Positions 44,523-51,756 of a stretch of DNA of 64,000 nt are shown piece by piece. How positions within the stretch are numbered: the stretch's first letter is position 1; every line of letters starts with the position of its first letter. A model generated the notes under the pieces. The model saw nothing but the letters and a program-made list of their open reading frames with translations. It was not told the DNA's origin and did not search any database. A program made the position numbers and the translations under genes. This stretch comes from Hymenobacter actinosclerus (GTDB lineage Bacteria; Bacteroidota; Bacteroidia; Cytophagales; Hymenobacteraceae). The stretch covers positions 1,116,001-1,180,000 of the forward strand of contig NZ_FOHS01000002.1 in the NCBI RefSeq assembly GCF_900111515.1, in the 5' to 3' direction.

Positions 44523-45452
44523 TTACTTTTTAATTGCGATGCGCAGCTTTGCCGAACGCGCACGGCTGTTGAGGGCCACTTCTTCGGGCGAGGCCTCGAT
44601 GGGCTTGCGGGTAACGACCTCGAAAGGCAAATCGGTGCGGCCGAACAGGTCTTTATCAGCCTCGCCGAAGAATTTACCCTTGGCCAGGAAGTTCTTCACC
44701 AGCCGGTCTTCGAGCGAGTGGTAGCTCATCACCACCAGCCGGCCGCCGGGACGCAGCACGCGGGCCGTTTGCTCCAGCATGTCGCGCAGGGCGGCCATTT
44801 CGTCGTTGGCCTCGATGCGCAGGGCCTGGAAAACCTGGGCCAGGTACTTGTTCTCCTTGCCCCGCGGCGTGCAGGGGGCAATGGCTTTCTTGAGGCCTGC
44901 AATGGTGGTAATGGCCTGCCCGCGCCGCGCCGAAACCACCGTAGCAGCCAGCGTGCGGGCGTTGGTTACCTCGCCATACATGCCAAAAATGCGGTGCAGC
45001 TCGGCCTCCGAATAGTCGTTGATGAGGTCGGCAGCCGAGGAATCGGGGCCATCAGGGTCCATGCGCATGTCCAGCGGCCCGTCGAAGCGGGTGCTGAAGC
45101 CCCGCTCGGGCGTGTCGAACTGGTGCGACGAGACACCCAAATCGGCCAGCAGGCCATCAACGGGCAGCACGCCGCGCTGGTCGAGCTCCTGGAACAGGTG
45201 GCGGAAGTTGGCGCGGATGAAGGTGAATTCGGGCCGGGCCAGCCGGGCAGCTTCGGCCTCGGCGTCGGCATCCTGGTCGAAGCTGTAGAGGTGGCCGGGG
45301 CTCTGCAGGCGCTCCAGAATCCGGGCCGAGTGGCCGCCGCCGCCGAACGTCACGTCCACGTAGCGGCCTCCGGGCTGCAGGTCGAGGGCGTCGAGGCACT
45401 CGCGCAGCATCACGGGGCGGTGGTAGGCGGTATCGTTGGCGTAGTCGGGCAC
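44523..45452 (-). CDS. rsmH: 16S rRNA (cytosine1402-N4)-methyltransferase
   Basis: A 309-residue SAM-dependent methyltransferase of C1402. The GTG at 45452 (PDYANDTAYHRPVMLREC follows) is chosen: the family starts a few residues before YHxPVML, and a -7 box lies between it and the alternative ATG at 45485, which would then be upstream of transcription. The SAM loop is VDVTFGGGGHSARIL; GLLADLGVSSHQFD and PGGRLVVMSYHSLEDR are typical. It is the first gene of the dcw cluster here. mraZ, usually next to it, is missing. Confidence 0.93.
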   Translation of the reverse strand: MPDYANDTAYHRPVMLRECLDALDLQPGGRYVDVTFGGGGHSARILERLQSPGHLYSFDQDADAEAEAARLARPEFTFIRANFRHLFQELDQRGVLPVDGLLADLGVSSHQFDTPERGFSTRFDGPLDMRMDPDGPDSSAADLINDYSEAELHRIFGMYGEVTNARTLAATVVSARRGQAITTIAGLKKAIAPCTPRGKENKYLAQVFQALRIEANDEMAALRDMLEQTARVLRPGGRLVVMSYHSLEDRLVKNFLAKGKFFGEADKDLFGRTDLPFEVVTRKPIEASPEEVALNSRARSAKLRIAIKK

Positions 45453-45472
45453 GGCGGGTTTTTGGAGAAAGT

Positions 45473-45480
45473 CAAAAGTA
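45473..45480 (-). promoter_or_regulatory. -7 box ahead of rsmH (TACTTTTG)
   Basis: TACTTTTG on the minus strand matches TAnnTTTG exactly, 20 bases before the GTG start at 45452. No good -33 element is seen. It may be the main promoter for the twelve-gene dcw cluster. Confidence 0.5.
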
Positions 45481-45520
45481 CACAACCAGGGAGGAAATGA
45501 CTACAGTATTCCTTACATCG

Positions 45521-45645
45521 CACCCCACCCCCTAGCCCCCTCCCCTCCGGGAGAGGGAGAATTAATTTCCAGCTTTATGGCTAGGTATAGAAAAATAAAG
45601 CTAGTTCCCCCTCTCCCGGAGGGGAGGGGGCTAGGGGGTGGGGTG
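45521..45645. repeat. Pyrimidine-rich palindromic element with 37-bp perfect arms
   Basis: The left arm 45521-45557 (CACCCCACCCCCTAGCCCCC...) pairs perfectly with 45609-45645. The 51-bp centre is AT-rich and holds a second small inverted repeat (AGCTTTAT/ATAAAGCT). There is no coding capacity. It occupies the position where mraZ would be expected. Confidence 0.85.
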
Positions 45646-45728
45646 GCACGCCGGAACGACCGAGAGCAAAGCCTTAATCCTGAACACCCCGCCGGCAATT
45701 CCGCACCGGGCGTCCGGGCGGCATTGCC

Positions 45729-45736
45729 TACCTTTG
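45729..45736 (+). promoter_or_regulatory. -7 box (TACCTTTG) of the HYC_CC_PP gene
   Basis: TACCTTTG matches TAnnTTTG exactly. It ends nine bases before the ATG at 45746, implying a leader of only a few bases. No -33 TTTG is found. Confidence 0.5.
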
Positions 45737-45745
45737 CCGTTGCTT

Positions 45746-46189
45746 ATGAAACGCCCGCTTCTCCATCGGCTCTTCAGTGTCTGGCTGGCCCTGCTGGTGC
45801 TCACCTCCTCGGTGGGCCTGGCGGTGCAGCAGCACCTGTGCCGCCAGAGCGGGCAGCGCACCACCGACATTATTTTCCAGTCGGCCCGCCACGGCTGCCC
45901 CCCAACGCCGGTGGCCGCCGGCTTGCACCAGGATGGCAAAGCCCACCTGACCAAATCGTGCTGCGAGTTTGGGGCCGATTTTCATAAGCTCGACACCGCA
46001 TCGGCCCAGCTGGGCCTGGTGAAAGTGCCCGCCCCGGCCCTGCTGCCCGCCTGGCCCGCGGCCCCGTTCCCGGCTTTTAAAGCCGCCACGCTGCACCAGC
46101 CCGCCGCGCGCTGGTACGCCGCCGATTCGTCGCCGCCGCCGCTGGGCGGGCGGGCGCTGCTCACGCGGGTGGGCGTACTGGTCGTTTAG
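45746..46189 (+). CDS. HYC_CC_PP family protein
   Basis: A 147-residue exported protein. The ATG at 45746 gives a short basic start (MKRPLLHRL) and a hydrophobic helix. The three features that name the family are visible: QHLC (HLC for HYC), SCCEF, and SSPPPLGGRALL near the C-terminus. Two further Cys are present. The function of the family is unknown. The Cys/His content and the TonB receptor and HMA neighbours suggest metal handling at the envelope. It ends 93 bp before the receptor gene, same strand. Confidence 0.85.
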   Translation: MKRPLLHRLFSVWLALLVLTSSVGLAVQQHLCRQSGQRTTDIIFQSARHGCPPTPVAAGLHQDGKAHLTKSCCEFGADFHKLDTASAQLGLVKVPAPALLPAWPAAPFPAFKAATLHQPAARWYAADSSPPPLGGRALLTRVGVLVV

Positions 46190-46282
46190 CGTTTTTCCGG
46201 TGGCGGCCGTGTTCGGCCGCCCTCTTCGTCGTGCCCGATTGGGCCGGCGTCATTTCTGGAAAACGCTAAACCACTGACTTTT

Positions 46283-48538
46283 ATGGACTCCTCTATCCGG
46301 CTTCGCCGGGCTTTGGCACTGGCCGGCTTCGTGCTGAGCGCCACCGCCGTGCAGGCCCAAACGCCCGACGCCTCCGTAGCCCCCGTGCGCGGGCAGGTGC
46401 TCGACGCTGGCTCAAAATCACCGATTCCCGGCGCCGTGGTGCGCTGGCTGAGCAACCCCGCTGGGGCCGCTACTACTGATGAGCAGGGCGGCTTCTCGCT
46501 GGTGCGTCCCGCCGGCACCGACAACCGGCTCATCATCAACTTCCTGGGCTATGCGGCCGATACCGTGCGGGCTGAGGGGGCGCGCTACCTGCGCGTACCG
46601 CTGCAACGCTCCGCCGAGCTGGGCGGGGTAACGGTGGAAGCCCGCGCCCTGGCGTATTCGGGCCTCACGCCCACCAACACCCAGGTTATCACCAGCCGCG
46701 ACCTAACCAAATCGGCCTGCTGCAACCTGGCCGAGAGCTTCGAAACCAACGCCTCGGTCGAAGTTTCGACCTCCGACGCCGTGTCGGGGGCCAAGCAGAT
46801 TCAGCTGCTGGGCCTCGATGGGGCCTACACGCTGCTGACGGTGGAAAACCTGCCGGCCCTGCGCGGCCTGGCCACGCCCTACCGCCTGGGCTATCTGGCG
46901 GGGCCCTGGATTGAGGGCATCGATATTATCAAGGGCATGGGCTCGGTGGTGAACGGCTACGAAAGCATTGCCGGCCAGGTGAATATTCACCTCAAGGACC
47001 CCGAAAAAACCGACCGCCTGCACTTCAATGCCTACGTCAACGACATGGGCAAATTCGACGTCAACCTGAACCTGGCCCACCGCCTGACGCCCAAGCTGAG
47101 CACGGCCCTGTTGCTGCACACCGACCACCTGGGCGGCCGCATCGACCGCAACGACGACGGCTTTCTGGATTTGCCCCGCGCCACCCAGTTCAACGCGTTC
47201 AATAAGTGGAAGTACAACTCGGGCAACGGCTTCGTGACGGAAATCGGCCTGGGGGCCTTGCGTGAAACCCGCCAGGGCGGGCAGGTCGGCTTCCGGAAAC
47301 ACGAGGTAGCCGACAGTACGTACTACGGCATCACCCAGGAAACCAACCGCTACACCGGTTACGCCAAAACCAGCTACGCCTGGAACGGCCGGCCCTACCA
47401 GAGTCTGGGGCTGCTGCTCTCGGGCACCGACCACGACTTCACCTCCCGCTACGGCCGCCGCGACTACGACGGCCGCCAGCGCACGGGCATGGCCACGCTG
47501 CTGTTTCAGAGCATCATCGGCACCACGGCCCACACCTACCGCACCGGCCTGAGCTACGTGTACGACGACTACCGCGAAACCTACAACCCCAGTACCCAGG
47601 CCCCTACCCTGCTGGAGCGCCGCCGCCGCGAGCAGGTGCCGGGCGCGTTCGGCGAGTACACTTACCAGAACGCCAGCAACCTGACGGTGGTCGGTGGCCT
47701 GCGCCTCGACCGGCACAACCTGTACGGCTGGCTGCTGACGCCCCGGCTGAACGTGAAGTACGACCCGGCCAAGAACACGGTGCTGCGCCTGGCCGCCGGC
47801 CGGGGCCTGCGGGTGGCCAATCCGCTGGCCGAAAACGCGGGCATGTTCGTCAGCTCCCGCGACTTCGCCATCAGCCCCGATTTGCGGCCCGAAAAAGCCT
47901 GGAGCCTGGGCGGCTCGGCCACGCAGTACTTCAACGCCTTCGGCCGGCAGGGCACGCTGGTGGCCGATTACTACCACACCGAGTTCCAGAACCAGGTAGT
48001 AGTCGATTCCTACACCGCCCCCGACCAGCTGCTGATTGGCAACCTGGCCCCCGGCGGCCGCAGCTTCTCGCGCAGTTTTCTGGCCGAAGTGCAGGTGGAG
48101 CCCGTGAAGGGCCTGCAGGCCAAGGCGGCCTACAAGTACCTCGACGTGCAGACCACTTACGGTAGTGAGTTGCTGCCCAAAGTGCTGGTGCCCCGCCACC
48201 GCCTGTTCCTGAACCTGGCCTACGCCACGGCCTTCGACAAGTGGCGCGCCGACCTCACGGTGCAGGGCTACGGGCAGCGCCCCCTGGCTCCCGAGCCCGG
48301 CACGGCTGAGCAGGGGCCGGTTTTCAGCCCCCGCTACGCCTTGCTCAACACCCAAATCACGCGGGCGTTCAAGCGCTGGGAAGTGTACGCCGGCGTGGAG
48401 AACCTGACTAATTACCGCCAGCGCAACCCCATTCAGGGCGCCGCCGCGCCGTTTGGCCCGACTTTCGATGCGGCCATGGTGTGGGGCCCGGTGTACGGGC
48501 GCATGAGCTACCTGGGCATGCGCTTCACGCTGCCATAG
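46283..48538 (+). CDS. TonB-dependent receptor with N-terminal carboxypeptidase-like domain
   Basis: A 751-residue outer-membrane transporter. Signal peptide ~1-25 (ends VQAQ). A CarboxypepD_reg-like domain follows (~35-110, 'VRGQVLDAGSKSPIPGAVV'), then the plug (~130-245, 'QIQLLGLDGAYTLLTVENL', 'IDIIKGMGSVVNGYESIAGQ') and a beta-barrel ending in YLGMRFTLP with the aromatic-hydrophobic finish of such barrels. Substrate unknown. The HMA-domain gene 58 bp downstream points to a metal or metal complex. No SusD partner is present, which argues against glycan uptake. Confidence 0.93.
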   Translation: MDSSIRLRRALALAGFVLSATAVQAQTPDASVAPVRGQVLDAGSKSPIPGAVVRWLSNPAGAATTDEQGGFSLVRPAGTDNRLIINFLGYAADTVRAEGARYLRVPLQRSAELGGVTVEARALAYSGLTPTNTQVITSRDLTKSACCNLAESFETNASVEVSTSDAVSGAKQIQLLGLDGAYTLLTVENLPALRGLATPYRLGYLAGPWIEGIDIIKGMGSVVNGYESIAGQVNIHLKDPEKTDRLHFNAYVNDMGKFDVNLNLAHRLTPKLSTALLLHTDHLGGRIDRNDDGFLDLPRATQFNAFNKWKYNSGNGFVTEIGLGALRETRQGGQVGFRKHEVADSTYYGITQETNRYTGYAKTSYAWNGRPYQSLGLLLSGTDHDFTSRYGRRDYDGRQRTGMATLLFQSIIGTTAHTYRTGLSYVYDDYRETYNPSTQAPTLLERRRREQVPGAFGEYTYQNASNLTVVGGLRLDRHNLYGWLLTPRLNVKYDPAKNTVLRLAAGRGLRVANPLAENAGMFVSSRDFAISPDLRPEKAWSLGGSATQYFNAFGRQGTLVADYYHTEFQNQVVVDSYTAPDQLLIGNLAPGGRSFSRSFLAEVQVEPVKGLQAKAAYKYLDVQTTYGSELLPKVLVPRHRLFLNLAYATAFDKWRADLTVQGYGQRPLAPEPGTAEQGPVFSPRYALLNTQITRAFKRWEVYAGVENLTNYRQRNPIQGAAAPFGPTFDAAMVWGPVYGRMSYLGMRFTLP

Positions 48539-48596
48539 TTTGCTGGTTTCTTGCCTGAAGACGCACTTTTTTCACTTTTACAACTGTTGTACTACT

Positions 48597-48965
48597 ATGA
48601 AATTCTTCCCTTCTTTCCTGCTTGCCGGCCTGCTGATGATTTCCAGCGGCGCTTTCGCCCAAACCGCCAAGACCAAAACCAAAGGCCCGGCTACCGAAAC
48701 GGTGCAGCTGAAAACCTCGGCCGTGTGCGACATGTGCAAAGCCCGTCTCGAAAAGGCCATGGCCTACGAGAAAGGCGTGCAGCAGGCCACGCTCGACGTG
48801 CCTACGCAAATGCTGACCGTAACCTTCCGCCCCGATAAAACCAGCGCCGCCGCCCTCACGTCGGCCGTGCAGAAAACCGGCTACGATGCCAACGACCAGC
48901 TGGCCGACGAGAAGGCCTACGAGCGGCTGCCCGAGTGCTGCAAGAAAACCAACGCCGTTCACTAA
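48597..48965 (+). CDS. Exported heavy-metal-associated (HMA) domain protein
   Basis: A 122-residue periplasmic protein: signal peptide 1-22 (ends AFAQ), a Lys/Thr-rich spacer, then an HMA ferredoxin-like fold with VCDMCKARLEKAM as the CxxC metal loop, followed by 'VQQATLDVPTQMLTVTFRPDKTSAAAL'-type strands. An extra Cys pair (PECCKK) lies at the C-terminus. HMA domains bind Cu(I), Zn or Hg. The role as a periplasmic metal chaperone for the locus is inferred. The ATG at 48597 is used. A terminator follows. Confidence 0.9.
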   Translation: MKFFPSFLLAGLLMISSGAFAQTAKTKTKGPATETVQLKTSAVCDMCKARLEKAMAYEKGVQQATLDVPTQMLTVTFRPDKTSAAALTSAVQKTGYDANDQLADEKAYERLPECCKKTNAVH

Positions 48966-49042
48966 GCTTCCCGACAGATTCAGGGAGTAGCCGGGTCGGA
49001 ACCGTTTCGTTACCCGGCAGCTTCCGGCCCTTCGGATGACGT

Positions 49043-49103
49043 GAAAAGTCCGGTGGCAGGCAGGGTCCCTTTACTGAGGATGCTGCCCGCCACCGGACTT
49101 TTT
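49043..49103 (+). terminator. Terminator of the TonB/HMA locus
   Basis: AAAAGTCCGGTGGCAGGCA ... TGCCCGCCACCGGACTTTTT: a 13-bp main stem with an inner extension, ending in a T-run. Confidence 0.85.
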
Positions 49104-49135
49104 GCGTTGCGAAAGTGCCGCTTGTGAGAGGTGCT

Positions 49136-49165
49136 AATAGTATAGCAAGCAGAATAAATAGTATA
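49136..49165 (+). promoter_or_regulatory. Candidate LytTR binding site (two AATAGTATA repeats, 12-bp gap)
   Basis: Two identical 9-bp direct repeats separated by exactly 12 bp, the classical geometry of LytTR operators, ~110 bp upstream of a LytTR gene. The sequence does not closely match the AgrA/ComE consensus, so the call rests on geometry. Confidence 0.4.
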
Positions 49166-49273
49166 CCAACCGGCTTAAATACCAGACGAAACTGCTATAT
49201 TTTCAATGACTATCAAAATAGTCTGATTTAATCCGGCTATATTACCCACCTACTTCAGCTACGCATCCTCTTC

Positions 49274-50005
49274 ATGAAGATATCCTGCCTGCTCCTCGAC
49301 GACGACCCGCTGGTGTTGGAGCTGCTACGGGCTTATGCCACTATGACGAACATGCTGGAGGTGAAAGCCGCTTTCACCGATCCGCTGGAAGCCCACCGCT
49401 ACCTGCTCGAAAACCCGGTGCAGGTGCTGTTCTCCGACATTACCATGCCACACCTCAGTGGCATCGACCTGGTGAAGTCGTTGCACCAGCCGCCGCTGGT
49501 TGTGCTCATGACGGCCCACCCGGAGTATGCCATGGAGGGATTCAACCTCGATGTAATTGATTTCCTGCTCAAGCCTATTTCGCTCGACCGGTTTCTGAAG
49601 GCCGTGAATAAAGTGGCCAGCCTGCTGCGCGGCCAGCCCCACCCGGCGGAGTTGTTGCCCAATGCGGCGGCCTGGGGCTCGTTCTTCATCCGCACCGATG
49701 CCCAGTTCGTGCGCCTGCACTACCGCGAGGTGCTCTACATTGAGGCGCTGAAAGACTTCACCAAAATCAATACCGCCGACGGCCAGACCCACCTGACACT
49801 GGTCAACCTTAAAAACCTGGAGCAGCAGCTGCCCGCCGGCCTGTTTGTGCGCACTCACCGCTCCTACCTCGTCAACGCTGACCGCATTGATTCGATGAGC
49901 TCCCTGGAAGTGAAAGTGGCCGGCCACGCCCTGCCGCTGGGCCAGACGTACCGCGAGCGGGTAACCGAGCAAATTGTGAACACTACACTTATCCGGCGGA
50001 ATTAG
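49274..50005 (+). CDS. LytTR-family response regulator
   Basis: A 243-residue two-domain regulator. The receiver domain (1-~120) has the acidic cluster LLDDDP, phosphoacceptor Asp55 (FSDITMP), the conserved Thr in LMTAHPEYAMEGF and Lys in DFLLKPISL. The LytTR DNA-binding domain (~137-240) has FFIRTDAQFVRLHYREVLYI, EQQLPAGLFVRTHRSYLVN and LGQTYRERV. No histidine kinase gene is adjacent in the window, so it is an orphan here. It is convergent with crtW: the two stop codons overlap by two bases (50003-50004) with no terminator between. Confidence 0.93.
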   Translation: MKISCLLLDDDPLVLELLRAYATMTNMLEVKAAFTDPLEAHRYLLENPVQVLFSDITMPHLSGIDLVKSLHQPPLVVLMTAHPEYAMEGFNLDVIDFLLKPISLDRFLKAVNKVASLLRGQPHPAELLPNAAAWGSFFIRTDAQFVRLHYREVLYIEALKDFTKINTADGQTHLTLVNLKNLEQQLPAGLFVRTHRSYLVNADRIDSMSSLEVKVAGHALPLGQTYRERVTEQIVNTTLIRRN

Positions 50006-50787
50006 GCCTTCGCTTTCCAGAGCCGCCACCAGGGCAGGTAGGGCTGGTCGTGGTGCTCGTAGTGGTAGCCGAAAAAGTAGCAACTCACGAAGGCCCAGAG
50101 GTGGTGGCGGAACTGGCTGCGCGACTTGTGCGCATTGTCGGCTTCGTGCTCGCCGCGGTGGGGCAGGTAAGTGCCAAAGTAAAAGAGCTGGAAGGTACCC
50201 AGCACGGCCGGCAGCATCCAGAAAGCAATGACATTAGCCTGCGGGAACCACAGCTTGAGCACGTTGTAGGTAGCTGCCATCAGCAGCACCTGCCACACGG
50301 TTACGTAGTTCCAGGCGAAGCGCACGAACCAGGGCAAAAAGCCCGGGTGGCGGCCGTCGTGAAAGTCAGGGTCGTGCTCGGTGGCCACGTGGCGGTGGTG
50401 AGCGTGGTGCTTGGCCAGCATGCCCGGAAACCAGTTGAAGGCAAACAGCCCCGCCGCCAGCGTGCCAATGGCGTTGTTGAGGCGCTTGTTCTCGCTCACC
50501 ACGCCGTGCATGGCATCGTGGGCCGTAATGAACAGACCGGTATACAGGTGGGTTTGTAGCAGTGCCAGCAGGTAGGGCCAGGGCGTGCCCCAGTCGGGCT
50601 GGTAAAAGGCCAGCAGAAACGTGAGCAAGGCCGCCCAGCAGACCAGCACCAGCCCCGCCGCCAGTACGCCCCGGCCCTGCAGTGGCGCGGGCCGTATCCG
50701 CCCCGGCCGGCCCCTGGCAGGACTCTCAGGGCCAGAAGCGGCCGTTTCCGTAACGGGCTGGGTTAACTCACGCATGCGTTCATTCAC
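50002..50787 (-). CDS. crtW: Beta-carotene ketolase
   Basis: A 261-residue membrane di-iron oxygenase that adds 4-keto groups to beta-ionone rings. The His clusters are visible: LFITAHDAMHG, KHHAHHRH, GTYLPHRGEH and FGYHYEHHDQP, interleaved with hydrophobic segments, followed by PWWRLW at the end. The start used is a GTG at 50787; an in-frame ATG at 50775 (MRELTQPV) is an equal alternative. The start region and the ispH stop share a TTCACTC heptamer array. It is the last gene of the carotenoid locus. Confidence 0.92.
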   Translation of the reverse strand: MNERMRELTQPVTETAASGPESPARGRPGRIRPAPLQGRGVLAAGLVLVCWAALLTFLLAFYQPDWGTPWPYLLALLQTHLYTGLFITAHDAMHGVVSENKRLNNAIGTLAAGLFAFNWFPGMLAKHHAHHRHVATEHDPDFHDGRHPGFLPWFVRFAWNYVTVWQVLLMAATYNVLKLWFPQANVIAFWMLPAVLGTFQLFYFGTYLPHRGEHEADNAHKSRSQFRHHLWAFVSCYFFGYHYEHHDQPYLPWWRLWKAKA

Positions 50788-50811
50788 TCATTCACCGGGT
50801 CACTCATTTAC
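50777..50811. repeat. TTCACTC-type heptad array at the ispH-crtW junction
   Basis: GCGTTCA TTCACTC ATTCACC GGGTCAC TCATTTA. It contains both the crtW GTG start and the ispH stop codon on the minus strand. Confidence 0.55.
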
Positions 50812-51656
50812 AATGCCAGCAGCGCGTCGCGCACCTGCTCCATCTGCCACATCGGGGTACTGGTAGCCCCGCAGATGCCCACGCTCTGGCCCGGCGCAAA
50901 CCGGCCGTAGTCGAGGTCGTCGAGCTTGGAAATGAAATGGGTGGCCGGGTTGGTGTCCTTGCAGACCTGGTAGAGCACCTTGCCGTTGGAGCTTTTGGTA
51001 CCCGACACAAACACTACCTGGTCGTACTGGGCCGCGAAGCGGCGCAGGTCTTTGTCGCGGTTGCTCACCTGGCGGCAGATAGTGTCATTGGCATTTACCT
51101 CGTAGCCGCGCTCCGTCAGCTCGTTTTTGATGCGGTAAAACGAGTCGGTGCTTTTGGTGGTCTGGCTGTAGAGGGTGAGGCGGGGCGGCAGCTCGTGGCT
51201 CAACAGCTCCTCCAGGCTTTCGAAAACCACGGCGTTGCCGCTGGTCTGGCCCAGCAGGCCGCGCACCTCGGCGTGGCCGTGCTTGCCATAGATGAAGATG
51301 CGGTCCTGTTTGTCGTAGCTGGTTTTGATGCGGTTCTGGAGCTTGAGCACCACCGGGCACGAGGCGTCGATGAGGGTCAGCTCGTTTTCCATGGCCATCT
51401 GGTACGTGCTCGGCGGCTCGCCGTGGGCCCGGATCAGCACGGCCTCGCGGCGCAGACCGGCCAGCTGCTCGTAATCGATGATGCGCAGGCCGCGCCGCTC
51501 CAGGCGCTCCACTTCCTCGTCGTTGTGCACAATGTCGCCCAGGCAATACAGGTACCCCTGCTCATCGAGCAGGTCTTCGGCCATCTGAATAGCGTAGATA
51601 ACGCCAAAGCAAAAGCCCGAGTTGGGGTCGATACGGACACTTAGGTGATGCGGCAT
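50808..51656 (-). CDS. ispH: 4-hydroxy-3-methylbut-2-enyl diphosphate reductase
   Basis: A 282-residue iron-sulfur enzyme, last step of the MEP pathway, yielding IPP and DMAPP. The cluster Cys residues are in SGFCFGV, DASCPVV and TICRQVSNR. AHGEPP and SGTKSSNG are active-site regions. Its position between carotenoid genes suggests co-regulated precursor supply, since IspH output feeds GGPP and phytoene. The ATG at 51656 is used. Confidence 0.95.
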   Translation of the reverse strand: MPHHLSVRIDPNSGFCFGVIYAIQMAEDLLDEQGYLYCLGDIVHNDEEVERLERRGLRIIDYEQLAGLRREAVLIRAHGEPPSTYQMAMENELTLIDASCPVVLKLQNRIKTSYDKQDRIFIYGKHGHAEVRGLLGQTSGNAVVFESLEELLSHELPPRLTLYSQTTKSTDSFYRIKNELTERGYEVNANDTICRQVSNRDKDLRRFAAQYDQVVFVSGTKSSNGKVLYQVCKDTNPATHFISKLDDLDYGRFAPGQSVGICGATSTPMWQMEQVRDALLAL

Positions 51657-51721
51657 AGCGAAGCAGTAACCCGGAAGTAGCCCGGAAGGTTACGGCTAGC
51701 GGAAGATAGCTCATATTCAGC

Positions 51722-51755
51722 AAAAAGCCCGTACCTGCGTTGTGCGGGCTTTTTG
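51722..51755. terminator. Terminator after the carboxypeptidase-like protein
   Basis: AAAAAGCCCG ... CGGGCTTTTT with an 11-14 base loop, directly against the stop of the leftward gene. It splits the carotenoid locus, so ispH-crtW probably have their own promoter. Confidence 0.8.
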
Positions 51756-51756
51756 C

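Larger units (their letters stand above)
48966..49273. other. 308-bp intergenic region with terminator and LytTR-site-like repeats
   Basis: No gene is seen. The first part holds the terminator at 49043-49103. The second part is AT-rich and contains two direct copies of AATAGTATA (49136-49144 and 49157-49165) with a 12-bp gap, and an inverted repeat GACTAT/ATAGTC at 49208-49223, ahead of the LytTR regulator gene. Confidence 0.7.

Noticed and set aside
45452-45485. ATG at 45485 as the rsmH start
   Set aside because: A consensus -7 box lies between it and the GTG at 45452, and the extra 11 residues have no counterpart in the family as I know it.
46703-48355. 550-codon reverse open frame opposite the TonB-dependent receptor
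   Set aside because: Shadow frame. The forward strand encodes a complete receptor with signal peptide, plug and barrel.
48966-49273. tRNA, small RNA or riboswitch in the 308-bp gap
   Set aside because: No cloverleaf or conserved riboswitch core was recognised. The gap is accounted for by a terminator and AT-rich regulatory DNA.
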